Shown here: positions 11,301 to 23,648 of the stretch, in pieces
Numbering within the stretch: the stretch's first letter is position 1
Layout: every line of letters starts with the position of its first letter
Assembly (NCBI GenBank): GCA_035610835.1
Contig: CM069457.1
Coordinates: 15,966,149-16,030,148, forward strand
Source: Ophiura sarsii
Lineage: Eukaryota > Echinodermata > Ophiuroidea > Amphilepidida > Ophiuridae
Direction: 5' to 3'
DNA length: 64,000 nt
Made by a program: the position numbers and the translations under genes
The notes under the pieces: model-generated
Databases searched by the model: none
The model's input: only the letters and a program-made list of their open reading frames with translations
Told to the model about the DNA's origin: nothing

Positions 11301-12573
11301 GGAAAAGGTACGGACAAGGTACGCCAATATGAGCCTGAAATGATGACCTTTGACTCACAATGTAGACTACGGTCTCAGTCACACATGAAAACCATAATAT
11401 CGAGACCACCAATTATAATACAATTTAAATTCTTGTTAATTCAGTTCACGCCAGAATGTCCGAGTTTCTATATTTACACAAACCAAGGTACGGCAATATG
11501 ACCCGAAATGATACCTTTGACCCCCAATGCAGACTACGATCTCGGTCACAAAGAAAACCATTATCGAGACCGATTATAATACAATTTAAATTTGTGTTAA
11601 TCCAGTTCACGCCAGATTGTCCGAGTTTCTATATTATTATTTGTTAATAATTAATTTAGACTACGATCAAATACCTAGAGCCCGTCGTCACCGGTCCTCC
11701 AAGCGCTATATACACGTATACAAAGAGAAAATACAAAAATGTATTACCAAATAAATTAATCCTAATGATGAGGTCAAGACGGATTTATGACATATGTATG
11801 TAGTAGTCCGCCCCACACAATGTGTGCAACGTTTTCATTTGAAATGAAAATCCATAACCCACGCCTTGCCCGTTAGCAGATCGATACCATGCACCATATT
11901 GGGGAAAGCACATAGACCCGGTTCTATTCATAGTAAATGATGTGTCAATAATCAGACGCGTGTTGACTGATAAAAAAACAACTACAATGTTATTCAAAGT
12001 GACTTTTTGTTGCGTGGCGACGGCACTCTCGCCACGCGTCTCTAATCTCAATGCACGCATGATGCAAGTGACACGACCGTAACAAAACAGGGGACATGAG
12101 AAGCTATCGGCTATTCATCGTATTATATAATGTCAATCGATATTAACCCAACAATCAAACTATTCGAGGTCGATTATATGTATTTGAATCAACAGCAAGT
12201 ATGACTACCGGTAAGCGGTAATTATCTATCAACCCCATACCATGTAATAAGATCTATACAATAAATAACAATTAATATGCTCTCACCGTTTTAATTTTTC
12301 ACTTGTAACTCGTTGTCTCCTGGCAAGCAGCAGCTCCCGGTCTAACGGACAATGAGTCCCGTAAAATAAACATTCAACCGGCGTGATGTTCCTCTCCTGG
12401 CCTGAACCGATGTTATCGCCAGCAAGAAAATCCTGTTACAATAACGACGTACGCGTAGACGATGCCAAACGTGCAAAACAGGCCTTTGGAAACTTGTGTG
12501 TGAAAGTTATTTGAAAAAATCTTTTTTACAATAAAGAGCAATTATCAAAACAACCTTTCTATCGAAGGTGCGC
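8342..12573. other. Internal region of the element, no recognised domain
   Basis: No long open frame on either strand. I see no YxDD-type reverse transcriptase motif and no tyrosine-recombinase R..HxxR pattern in the open frames available. Frames such as 9152-9442 (+), 9321-9536 (+) and 11785-12060 (-) are unrecognised and unsupported. Confidence 0.6.
11317..11636. repeat. Two-copy direct duplication, 169-bp period
   Basis: 11317-11474 and 11486-11636 share AGGTACG-CAATATGA, TGACCTTTGAC/TACCTTTGAC, CGAGACC, ATTATAATACAATTTAAA and GTCCGAGTTTCTATATT in the same order. Divergence is appreciable, so the duplication is older than the element's terminal blocks. Confidence 0.75.
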
Positions 12574-12840
12574 AAAAATTTTCTCCTTTTCTTTACGAAA
12601 CAGGAGCAAAAATAATACAACCTTTCTGTCGAACAGCACAGAAATTATGACATAGAAACGTGCCACAAAAACTGGTCTCTCCCCCGGAGAGGGATAAACT
12701 ACGCGTCACTGAGCAAGAATAGACCTGGTCTATGAAACCAGATGCGGCAAACAAAAGGCCCAAAAAGCGATCGCGGCATAGTCCATTTTATAGTGCGGGT
12801 GGTAAAATGAATTTGCTTTCACAAGCTGGCGCAAATTCTG
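12574..12840 (-). repeat. Element terminal block A1 (267 bp)
   Basis: Outer end of the insertion on the right; joins satellite at 12841. Nearly identical to 6791-7057. Confidence 0.85.
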
Positions 12841-15297
12841 AATATGTGGAAATGTAGAACTAAATCCAAATGTAGTTTTTCAAAAATTCTTTTGAATAAA
12901 AACAGCCCAAAAAGTGTACGTATAGGCCTATGAACATTCGAGCAGAAAAAAAGGGTTTTGAAAAAAGGTGTTTTTCTTGCATTTTTTCTTGGTGATTATT
13001 GGGCCGGGGGATTCATCGTCCCTTTGCAACACAAGTGATGCAAAACAACAACCGCAAATAAAAAAAATACATAATAACAGATGGGCATATGAATAATGAG
13101 CATCTATTATTATATTACAACCCGTTAATGCAATACGAAAGATAGCTGTCGAATTTGTCAAACAGAAGTTACTGCTATCTACTGAAGATAGTTATTTACA
13201 AGTAGGCCTAAGTTGTTTTACAATTATTTGTGTTACTTTCAACCCTATATATAGATTCCGTTACTTTTAGATACTCTTTTGCATATCTAACAATACATGA
13301 ATAACTCTCGTAGGAGTATCTGAAAACGCCACATTATGCATTGCAATAATGGCCAATTATTATACATCTTCGAAATGCATTAGTTAGTATAGGGAATTGG
13401 TTTCACTGAACGTTCCCGTATTAAATGAATGTCTTTATTTTAAAAAAATACTGGGGATGCCAAGCCTATGGTCCCCTGCCAAATACTGTGCAATTTGAGA
13501 TACATGTAACATTTAGTTTTTGAGATGTGATAGAAAAACCAAATTTAGATGATTTGTTTTTGCAATCTGCGTATATAATCTTGGAAAAAAGTCCTTGGAA
13601 CGCGAACGCTGAGCTGAGCACACGTGCTGGGTATTGTGTGCATGTATTGATACTTAGTGTCTTCTGTTATAAACGGAAATTGTTCAAATGAGCTTTTTAC
13701 TTCCCCACCCCCCATCGATCAATGTTGGGACACTCTGGCAAGCTGCAGGAGCCACTGGCCTTGGTCAACATTGTACGGGGGAGTGGGGGTGACACTTGTC
13801 CGTTAATCACACGCAAGTGTTCCAAGACTTTTTTCCAGGATTGTATAAGAGGAATGCAAAATATTTGATCTAAATTTGGTTTTTCTGTCATAAATCAAAA
13901 ACCGAATGTCGTATGAATCTCATATTACACACGATTTGAGTAAACAATAGGGGCATCACAAATATAATAAAAATGATGACAGGGAATTAATTTTATTTAG
14001 GGAGTGGTCACTGAAAACAATTATGTATGTCATATTTAACTACAATTTGACCCGTTTCTTGATCCCGCGCGTAATAATCTGATGTTTATAAATCAATAAA
14101 TCAAAAGTATAAAGTTCTTGCTGAGAAATTAACATGTTTATACTTTTAATAATGTTATCACATTGCCTATTTGTTTGTTATTTGAAATATGAAACTATAC
14201 ATTTACACTTTCCACGCGACAGGTGTCTGCAGACGACAATCCAAAATTGCACAAAATGTTTCAAAAACGTCAACATTATTGAATGTCATTTTACCAATAT
14301 TTGGAATCACCTTATGAAATGCATTCAAATAAGTACAAACGTGCCTATTATTAGTTCAGTTATCCTTGAGATAGACATAAAAGTTAGACAAATCTGTTTT
14401 GTACCGTGGTTAAACCAATAGCCGCGTTGAAAGTGTTAACATTTGCCGAGCAGTAAACGTTTATTTGCAATACTATTCCTATCTATTGAAGATAGCTCAT
14501 AACAGAAAAAAAGGAAAAAAGCCACGCCATGAAAGCGACTCGAACCAACGCCAAGCAGGCTATGAACAGATAAAGGGTGCCAACGAACGCTCCTATCCAC
14601 TCGGCCAAGCGGTCAGTGCTTACACAAGCGTGGATTTGTTTTATTATACATGTTATAGTAATGCATTATTGCAAAGTGTCACACACTTTACAACAGTTTA
14701 CCATCAGTTTACCATTGGGACATTTTGCTTAAAATAGGCAATTAAACGGTTTTTTCATACTGCCTTTGAGTTATCAAGATATACATATGTGTTAGCTATA
14801 CCAATCATGCATGTTGTAACTCCGAAATATAAGCCGCATTGGTCACATTTACGCATTTTGATAACAGTTTACCATTTAAAATGAAAACAAAATATGTATA
14901 ATAATATTATACTATAGAAACGACGGTAAAGTGTTCAATGAACACGCGTTTCAAGTCAACACTTTACCATGCACTTTACCATACACTTTACCATTACGGT
15001 CCCAACTCGTCTGATGATTTCTTTGTGAATAAAGCTAAATTCATTTATCGCAGCGCTATTTTAATCAATAAATACAATAAAATATACTACTTAAATGGTT
15101 TATTTATGTATTCACGTATATTATATATTACTTAAATAAGTTAAATGGTTTATGTATTCACTTATTTAGTTGTTTGGGTTGTTTTTGAGGATGAGATTGA
15201 ACTGAAGGCCTATAGATAATATTATCGTCGTGCTTACTCATCTGACTCATTAGCTCAGTTGACTAGAGCGCTGGTCTATAACCATCCAGAGGTCCCA
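12841..15297 (+). repeat. Satellite monomer 3, right part
   Basis: The monomer resumes at AATATGTGG exactly where the left part stops, with at most one shared A. It has the 9-bp insertion near 15135 and CAACATT near 14272, as in monomer 2. Left plus right parts total about 2782 bp. Confidence 0.95.
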
Positions 15298-15319
15298 GGT
15301 TCAAATCCTGGATGGGCAA
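15244..15319 (+). tRNA. tRNA-Ile(UAU)-like sequence, probable pseudogene
   Basis: Monomer 3/4 copy, GGGC acceptor form. Confidence 0.58.
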
Positions 15320-18070
15320 TTTCTTTTACTGACTATCATTTATAATTTGTGGAGTAAGAAGAAACATTTACTCATCATCCAACCATGTCCAACTATTGTT
15401 TTTCCAATTATTTTCAAATATTTCCAAAAAATAAATGCCGACAGTTTTGAAAAAAAATGTGTAAGAAAAAAGAGTAATATTTGAAAAAGCCATAAAATAA
15501 GGGTTTGTGAATAACGTGTCGGGAAAAAATACCAGCAATTTCAAAATGTTCAAAATAAATTCCAAAAACTGTAGGCAAAAACACCCTTTGACAATTTGAG
15601 CCAAAAAATATTGGTTAATATTAATATGTGGAAATGTAGAACTAAATCCAAATGTAGTTTTTCAAAAATTCTTTTGAATAAAAACAGCCCAAAAAGTGTA
15701 CGTATAGGCCTATGAACATTCGAGCAGAAAAAAAGGGTTTTGAAAAAAGGTGTTTTTCTTGCATTTTTTCTTGGTGATTATTGGGCCGGGGGATTCATCG
15801 TCCCTTTGCAACACAAGTGATGCAAAACAACAACCGCAAATAAAAAAAATACATAATAACAGATGGGCATATGAATAATGAGCATCTATTATTATATTAC
15901 AACCCGTTAATGCAATACGAAAGATAGCTGTCGAATTTGTCAAACAGAAGTTACTGCTATCTACTGAAGATAGTTATTTACAAGTAGGCCTAAGTTGTTT
16001 TACAATTATTTGTGTTACTTTCAACCCTATATATAGATTCCGTTACTTTTAGATACTCTTTTGCATATCTAACAATACATGAATAACTCTCGTAGGAGTA
16101 TCTGAAAACGCCACATTATGCATTGCAATAATGGCCAATTATTATACATCTTCGAAATGCATTAGTTAGTATAGGGAATTGGTTTCACTGAACGTTCCCG
16201 TATTAAATGAATGTCTTTATTTTAAAAAAATACTGGGGATGCCAAGCCTATGGTCCCCTGCCAAATACTGTGCAATTTGAGATACATGTAACATTTAGTT
16301 TTTGAGATGTGATAGAAAAACCAAATTTAGATGATTTGTTTTTGCAATCTGCGTATATAATCTTGGAAAAAAGTCCTTGGAACGCGAACGCTGAGCTGAG
16401 CACACGTGCTGGGTATTGTGTGCATGTATTGATACTTAGTGTCTTCTGTTATAAACGGAAATTGTTCAAATGAGCTTTTTACTTCCCCACCCCCCATCGA
16501 TCAATGTTGGGACACTCTGGCAAGCTGCAGGAGCCACTGGCCTTGGTCAACATTGTACGGGGGAGTGGGGGTGACACTTGTCCGTTAATCACACGCAAGT
16601 GTTCCAAGACTTTTTTCCAGGATTGTATAAGAGGAATGCAAAATATTTGATCTAAATTTGGTTTTTCTGTCATAAATCCAAAACCGAATGTCGTATGAAT
16701 CTCATATTACACACGATTTGAGTAAACAATAGGGGCATCACAAATATAATAAAAATGATGACAGGGAATTAATTTTATTTAGGGAGTGGTCACTGAAAAC
16801 AATTATGTATGTCATATTTAACTACAATTTGACCCGTTTCTTGATCCCGCGCGTAATAATCTGATGTTTATAAATCAATAAATCAAAAGTATAAAGTTCT
16901 TGCTGAGAAATTAACATGTTTATACTTTTAATAATGTTATCACATTGCCTATTTGTTTGTTATTTGAAATATGAAACTATACATTTACACTTTCCACGCG
17001 ACAGGTGTCTGCAGACGACAATCCAAAATTGCACAAAATGTTTCAAAAACGTCAACATTATTGAATGTCATTTTACCAATATTTGGAATCACCTTATGAA
17101 ATGCATTCAAATAAGTACAAACGTGCCTATTATTAGTTCAGTTATCCTTGAGATAGACATAAAAGTTAGACAAATCTGTTTTGTACCGTGGTTAAACCAA
17201 TAGCCGCGTTGAAAGTGTTAACATTTGCCGAGCAGTAAACGTTTATTTGCAATACTATTCCTATCTATTGAAGATAGCTCATAACAGAAAAAAAGGAAAA
17301 AAGCCACGCCATGAAAGCGACTCGAACCAACGCCAAGCAGGCTATGAACAGATAAAGGGTGCCAACGAACGCTCCTATCCACTCGGCCAAGCGGTCAGTG
17401 CTTACACAAGCGTGGATTTGTTTTATTATACATGTTATAGTAATGCATTATTGCAAAGTGTCACACACTTTACAACAGTTTACCATCAGTTTACCATTGG
17501 GACATTTTGCTTAAAATAGGCAATTAAACGGTTTTTTCATACTGCCTTTGAGTTATCAAGATATACATATGTGTTAGCTATACCAATCATGCATGTTGTA
17601 ACTCCGAAATATAAGCCGCATTGGTCACATCTACGCATTTTGATAACAGTTTACCATTTAAAATGAAAACAAAATATGTATAATAATATTATACTATAGA
17701 AACGACGGTAAAGTGTTCAATGAACACGCGTTTCAAGTCAACACTTTACCATGCACTTTACCATACACTTTACCATTACGGTCCCAACTCGTCTGATGAT
17801 TTCTTTGTGAATAAAGCTAAATTCATTTATCGCAGCGCTATTTTAATCAATAAATACAATAAAATATACTACTTAAATGGTTTATTTATGTATTCACGTA
17901 TATTATATATTACTTAAATGGTTTATGTATTCACTTATTTAGTTGTTTGGGTTGTTTTTGAGGATGAGATTGAACTGAAGGCCTATAGATAATATTATCG
18001 TCGTGCTTACTCATCTGACTCATTAGCTCAGTTGACTAGAGCGCTGGTCTATAACCATCCAGAGGTCCCA
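15298..18070 (+). repeat. Satellite monomer 4
   Basis: 2773 bp. CAACATT near 17054 as in monomers 2 and 3, but without the 9-bp insertion, so it is intermediate between monomers 3 and 5. Confidence 0.95.
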
Positions 18071-18092
18071 GGTTCAAATCCTGGATGGGCAA
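18017..18092 (+). tRNA. tRNA-Ile(UAU)-like sequence, probable pseudogene
   Basis: Monomer 4/5 copy, GGGC acceptor form. Confidence 0.58.
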
Positions 18093-20843
18093 TTTCTTTT
18101 ACTGACTATCATTTATAATTTGTGGAGTAAGAAGAAACATTTACTCATCATCCAACCATGTCCAACTATTGTTTTTCCAATTATTTTCAAATATTTCCAA
18201 AAAATAAATGCCGACAGTTTTGAAAAAAAATGTGTAAGAAAAAAGAGTAATATTTGAAAAAGCCATAAAATAAGGGTTTGTGAATAACGTGTCGGGAAAA
18301 AATACCAGCAATTTCAAAATGTTCAAAATAAATTCCAAAAACTGTAGGCAAAAACACCCTTTGACAATTTGAGCCAAAAAATATTGGTTAATATTAATAT
18401 GTGGAAATGTAGAACTAAATCCAAATGTAGTTTTTCAAAAATTCTTTTGAATAAAAACAGCCCAAAAAGTGTACGTATAGGCCTATGAACATTCGAGCAG
18501 AAAAAAAGGGTTTTGAAAAAAGGTGTTTTTCTTGCATTTTTTCTTGGTGATTATTGGGCCGGGGGATTCATCGTCCCTTTGCAACACAAGTGATGCAAAA
18601 CAACAACCGCAAATAAAAAAAATACATAATAACAGATGGGCATATGAATAATGAGCATCTATTATTATATTACAACCCGTTAATGCAATACGAAAGATAG
18701 CTGTCGAATTTGTCAAACAGAAGTTACTGCTATCTACTGAAGATAGTTATTTACAAGTAGGCCTAAGTTGTTTTACAATTATTTGTGTTACTTTCAACCC
18801 TATATATAGATTCCGTTACTTTTAGATACTCTTTTGCATATCTAACAATACATGAATAACTCTCGTAGGAGTATCTGAAAACGCCACATTATGCATTGCA
18901 ATAATGGCCAATTATTATACATCTTCGAAATGCATTAGTTAGTATAGGGAATTGGTTTCACTGAACGTTCCCGTATTAAATGAATGTCTTTATTTTAAAA
19001 AAATACTGGGGATGCCAAGCCTATGGTCCCCTGCCAAATACTGTGCAATTTGAGATACATGTAACATTTAGTTTTTGAGATGTGATAGAAAAACCAAATT
19101 TAGATGATTTGTTTTTGCAATCTGCGTATATAATCTTGGAAAAAAGTCCTTGGAACGCGAACGCTGAGCTGAGCACACGTGCTGGGTATTGTGTGCATGT
19201 ATTGATACTTAGTGTCTTCTGTTATAAACGGAAATTGTTCAAATGAGCTTTTTACTTCCCCACCCCCCATCGATCAATGTTGGGACACTCTGGCAAGCTG
19301 CAGGAGCCACTGGCCTTGGTCAACATTGTACGGGGGAGTGGGGGTGACACTTGTCCGTTAATCACACGCAAGTGTTCCAAGACTTTTTTCCAGGATTGTA
19401 TAAGAGGAATGCAAAATATTTGATCTAAATTTGGTTTTTCTGTCATAAATCAAAAACCGAATGTCGTATGAATCTCATATTACACACGATTTGAGTAAAC
19501 AATAGGGGCATCACAAATATAATAAAAATGATGACAGGGAATTAATTTTATTTAGGGAGTGGTCACTGAAAACAATTATGTATGTCATATTTAACTACAA
19601 TTTGACCCGTTTCTTGATCCCGCGCGTAATAATCTGATGTTTATAAATCAATAAATCAAAAGTATAAAGTTCTTGCTGAGAAATTAACATGTTTATACTT
19701 TTAATAATGTTATCACATTGCCTATTTGTTTGTTATTTGAAATATGAAACTATACATTTACACTTTCCACGCGACAGGTGTCTGCAGACGACAATCCAAA
19801 ATTGCACAAAATGTTTCAAAAACGTCAAAATTATTGAATGTCATTTTACCAATATTTGGAATCACCTTATGAAATGCATTCAAATAAGTACAAACGTGCC
19901 TATTATTAGTTCAGTTATCCTTGAGATAGACGTAAAAGTTAGACAAATCTGTTTTGTACCGTGGTTAAACCAATAGCCGCGTTGAAAGTGTTAACATTTG
20001 CCGAGCAGTAAACGTTTATTTGCAATACTATTCCTATCTATTGAAGATAGCTCATAACAGAAAAAAAGGAAAAAAGCCACGCCATGAAAGCGACTCGAAC
20101 CAACGCCAAGCAGGCTATGAACAGATAAAGGGTGCCAACGAACGCTCCTATCCACTCGGCCAAGCGGTCAGTGCTTACACAAGCGTGGATTTGTTTTATT
20201 ATACATGTTATAGTAATGCATTATTGCAAAGTGTCACACACTTTACAACAGTTTACCATCAGTTTACCATTGGGACATTTTGCTTAAAATAGGCAATTAA
20301 ACGGTTTTTTCATACTGCCTTTGAGTTATCAAGATATACATATGTGTTAGCTATACCAATCATGCATGTTGTAACTCCGAAATATAAGCCGCATTGGTCA
20401 CATCTACGCATTTTGATAACAGTTTACCATTTAAAATGAAAACAAAATATGTATAATAATATTATACTATAGAAACGACGGTAAAGTGTTCAATGAACAC
20501 GCGTTTCAAGTCAACACTTTACCATGCACTTTACCATACACTTTACCATTACGGTCCCAACTCGTCTGATGATTTCTTTGTGAATAAAGCTAAATTCATT
20601 TATCGCAGCGCTATTTTAATCAATAAATACAATAAAATATACTACTTAAATGGTTTATTTATGTATTCACGTATATTATATATTACTTAAATGGTTTATG
20701 TATTCACTTATTTAGTTGTTTGGGTTGTTTTTGAGGATGAGATTGAACTGAAGGCCTATAGATAATATTATCGTCGTGCTTACTCATCTGACTCATTAGC
20801 TCAGTTGACTAGAGCGCTGGTCTATAACCATCCAGAGGTCCCA
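18071..20843 (+). repeat. Satellite monomer 5
   Basis: 2773 bp. CAAAATT and ACGTAAAAG variants, as in monomers 1 and 6. Confidence 0.95.
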
Positions 20844-20865
20844 GGTTCAAATCCTGGATGGGCAA
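20790..20865 (+). tRNA. tRNA-Ile(UAU)-like sequence, probable pseudogene
   Basis: Monomer 5/6 copy, GGGC acceptor form. Confidence 0.58.
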
Positions 20866-23626
20866 TTTCTTTTACTGACTATCATTTATAATTTGTGGAG
20901 TAAGAAGAAACATTTACTCATCATCCAACCATGTCCAACCATGTCCAACTATTGTTTTTCCAATTATTTTCAAATATTTCCAAAAAATAAATGCCGACAG
21001 TTTTGAAAAAAAATGTGTAAGAAAAAAGAGTAATATTTGAAAAAGCCATAAAATAAGGGTTTGTGAATAACGTGTCGGGAAAAAATACCAGCAATTTCAA
21101 AATGTTCAAAATAAATTCCAAAAACTGTAGGCAAAAACACCCTTTGACAATTTGAGCCAAAAAATATTGGTTAATATTAATATGTGGAAATGTAGAACTA
21201 AATCCAAATGTAGTTTTTCAAAAATTCTTTTGAATAAAAACAGCCCAAAAAGTGTACGTATAGGCCTATGAACATTCGAGCAGAAAAAAAGGGTTTTGAA
21301 AAAAGGTGTTTTTCTTGCATTTTTTCTTGGTGATTATTGGGCCGGGGGATTCATCGTCCCTTTGCAACACAAGTGATGCAAAACAACAACCGCAAATAAA
21401 AAAAATACATAATAACAGATGGGCATATGAATAATGAGCATCTATTATTATATTACAACCCGTTAATGCAATACGAAAGATAGCTGTCGAATTTGTCAAA
21501 CAGAAGTTACTGCTATCTACTGAAGATAGTTATTTACAAGTAGGCCTAAGTTGTTTTACAATTATTTGTGTTACTTTCAACCCTATATATAGATTCCGTT
21601 ACTTTTAGATACTCTTTTGCATATCTAACAATACATGAATAACTCTCGTAGGAGTATCTGAAAACGTCACATTATGCATTGCAATAATGGCCAATTATTA
21701 TACATCTTCGAAATGCATTAGTTAGTATAGGGAATTGGTTTCACTGAACGTTCCCGTATTAAATGAATGTCTTTATTTAAAAAAAATACTGGGGATGCCA
21801 AGCCTATGGTCCCCTGCCAAATACTGTGCAATTTGAGATACATGTAACATTTAGTTTTTGAGATGTGATAGAAAAACCAAATTTAGATGATTTGTTTTTG
21901 CAATCTGCGTATATAATCTTGGAAAAAAGTCCTTGGAACGCGAACGCTGAGCTGAGCACACGTGCTGGGTATTGTGTGCATGTATTGATACTTAGTGTCT
22001 TCTGTTATAAACGGAAATTGTTCAAATGAGCTTTTTACTTCCCCACCCCCCATCGATCAATGTTGGGACACTCTGGCAAGCTGCAGGAGCCACTGGCCTT
22101 GGTCAACATTGTACGGGGGAGTGGGGGTGACACTTGTCCGTTAATCACACGCAAGTGTTCCAAGACTTTTTTCCAGGATTGTATAAGAGGAATGCAAAAT
22201 ATTTGATCTAAATTTGGTTTTTCTGTCATAAATCAAAAACCGAATGTCGTATGAATCTCATATTACACACGATTTGAGTAAACAATAGGGGCATCACAAA
22301 TATAATAAAAATGATGACAGGGAATTAATTTTATTTAGGGAGTGGTCACTGAAAACAATTATGTATGTCATATTTAACTACAATTTGACCCGTTTCTTGA
22401 TCCCGCGCGTAATAATCTGATGTTTATAAATCAATAAATCAAAAGTATAAAGTTCTTGCTGAGAAATTAACATGTTTATACTTTTAATAATGTTATCACA
22501 TTGCCTATTTGTTTGTTATTTGAAATATGAAACTATACATTTACACTTTCCACGCGACAGGTGTCTGCAGACGACAATCCAAAATTGCACAAAATGTTTC
22601 AAAAACGTCAAAATTATTGAATGTCATTTTACCAATATTTGGAATCACCTTATGAAATGCATTCAAATAAGTACAAACGTGCCTATTATTAGTTCAGTTA
22701 TCCTTGAGATAGACGTAAAAGTTAGACAAATCTGTTTTGTACCGTGGTTAAACCAATAGCCGCGTTGAAAGTGTTAACATTTGCCGAGCAGTAAACGTTT
22801 ATTTGCAATACTATTCCTATCTATTGAAGATAGCTCATAACAGAAAAAAAGGAAAAAAGCCACGCCATGAAAGCGACTCGAACCAACGCCAAGCAGGCTA
22901 TGAACAGATAAAGGGTGCCAACGAACGCTCCTATCCACTCGGCCAAGCGGTCAGTGCTTACACAAGCGTGGATTTGTTTTATTATACATGTTATAGTAAT
23001 GCATTATTGCAAAGTGTCACACACTTTACAACAGTTTACCATCAGTTTACCATTGGGACATTTTGCTTAAAATAGGCAATTAAACGGTTTTTTCATACTG
23101 CCTTTGAGTTATCAAGATATACATATGTGTTAGCTATACCAATCATGCATGTTGTAACTCCGAAATATAAGCCGCATTGGTCACATCTACGCATTTTGAT
23201 AACAGTTTACCATTTAAAATGAAAACAAAATATGTATAATAATATTATACTATAGAAACGACGGTAAAGTGTTCAATGAACACGCGTTTCAAGTCAACAC
23301 TTTACCATGCACTTTACCATACACTTTACCATTACGGTCCCAACTCGTCTGATGATTTCTTTGTGAATAAAGCTAAATTCATTTATCGCAGCGCTATTTT
23401 AATCAATAAATACAATAAAATATACTACTTAAATGGTTTATTTATGTATTCACGTATATTATATATTACTTAAATGGTTTATGTATTCACTTATTTAGTT
23501 GTTTGGGTTGTTTTTGAGGATGAGATTGAACTGAAGGCCTATAGATAATATTATCGTCGTGCTTACTCATCTGACTCATTAGCTCAGTTGACTAGAGCGC
23601 TGGTCTATAACCATCCAGAGGTCCCA
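20844..23626 (+). repeat. Satellite monomer 6
   Basis: 2783 bp. A 10-bp duplication of CCATGTCCAA near 20929-20948 lengthens it. It has AACGTCACATT near 21664, shared with monomer 7. Confidence 0.95.
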
Positions 23627-23648
23627 GGTTCAAATCCTGGATGGGCAA
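23573..23648 (+). tRNA. tRNA-Ile(UAU)-like sequence, probable pseudogene
   Basis: Monomer 6/7 copy; last one with the GGGC acceptor. Confidence 0.58.

Larger units (their letters stand above)
5880..12840 (-). mobile_element. Split-direct-repeat retroelement, Ngaro/YR-like
   Basis: A 6961-bp insertion in monomer 3. Two blocks each occur twice: an 837-bp block (5880-6716, 7059-7895) and a 267-bp block (6791-7057, 12574-12840). On the - strand the order is A1 (12840-12574), internal 4.7 kb, B1 (7895-7059), A2 (7057-6791), B2 (6716-5880). This A1-internal-B1-A2-B2 plan is known from Ngaro-type tyrosine-recombinase retrotransposons, which also integrate without target-site duplication. Here only one A is shared at each junction (5879, 7058, 12841). 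An SGNH-hydrolase fragment lies next to B1. I could not recognise reverse transcriptase or recombinase motifs, so the copy is decayed or non-autonomous. A tandem internal-deletion derivative of a DNA element is the alternative. Confidence 0.6.

Noticed and set aside
5880..12840. Helitron or LTR retrotransposon
   Set aside because: No TC...CTRR ends with a 3' hairpin, no TG...CA long terminal repeats, and repeat order A1/B1-A2/B2 does not fit either.
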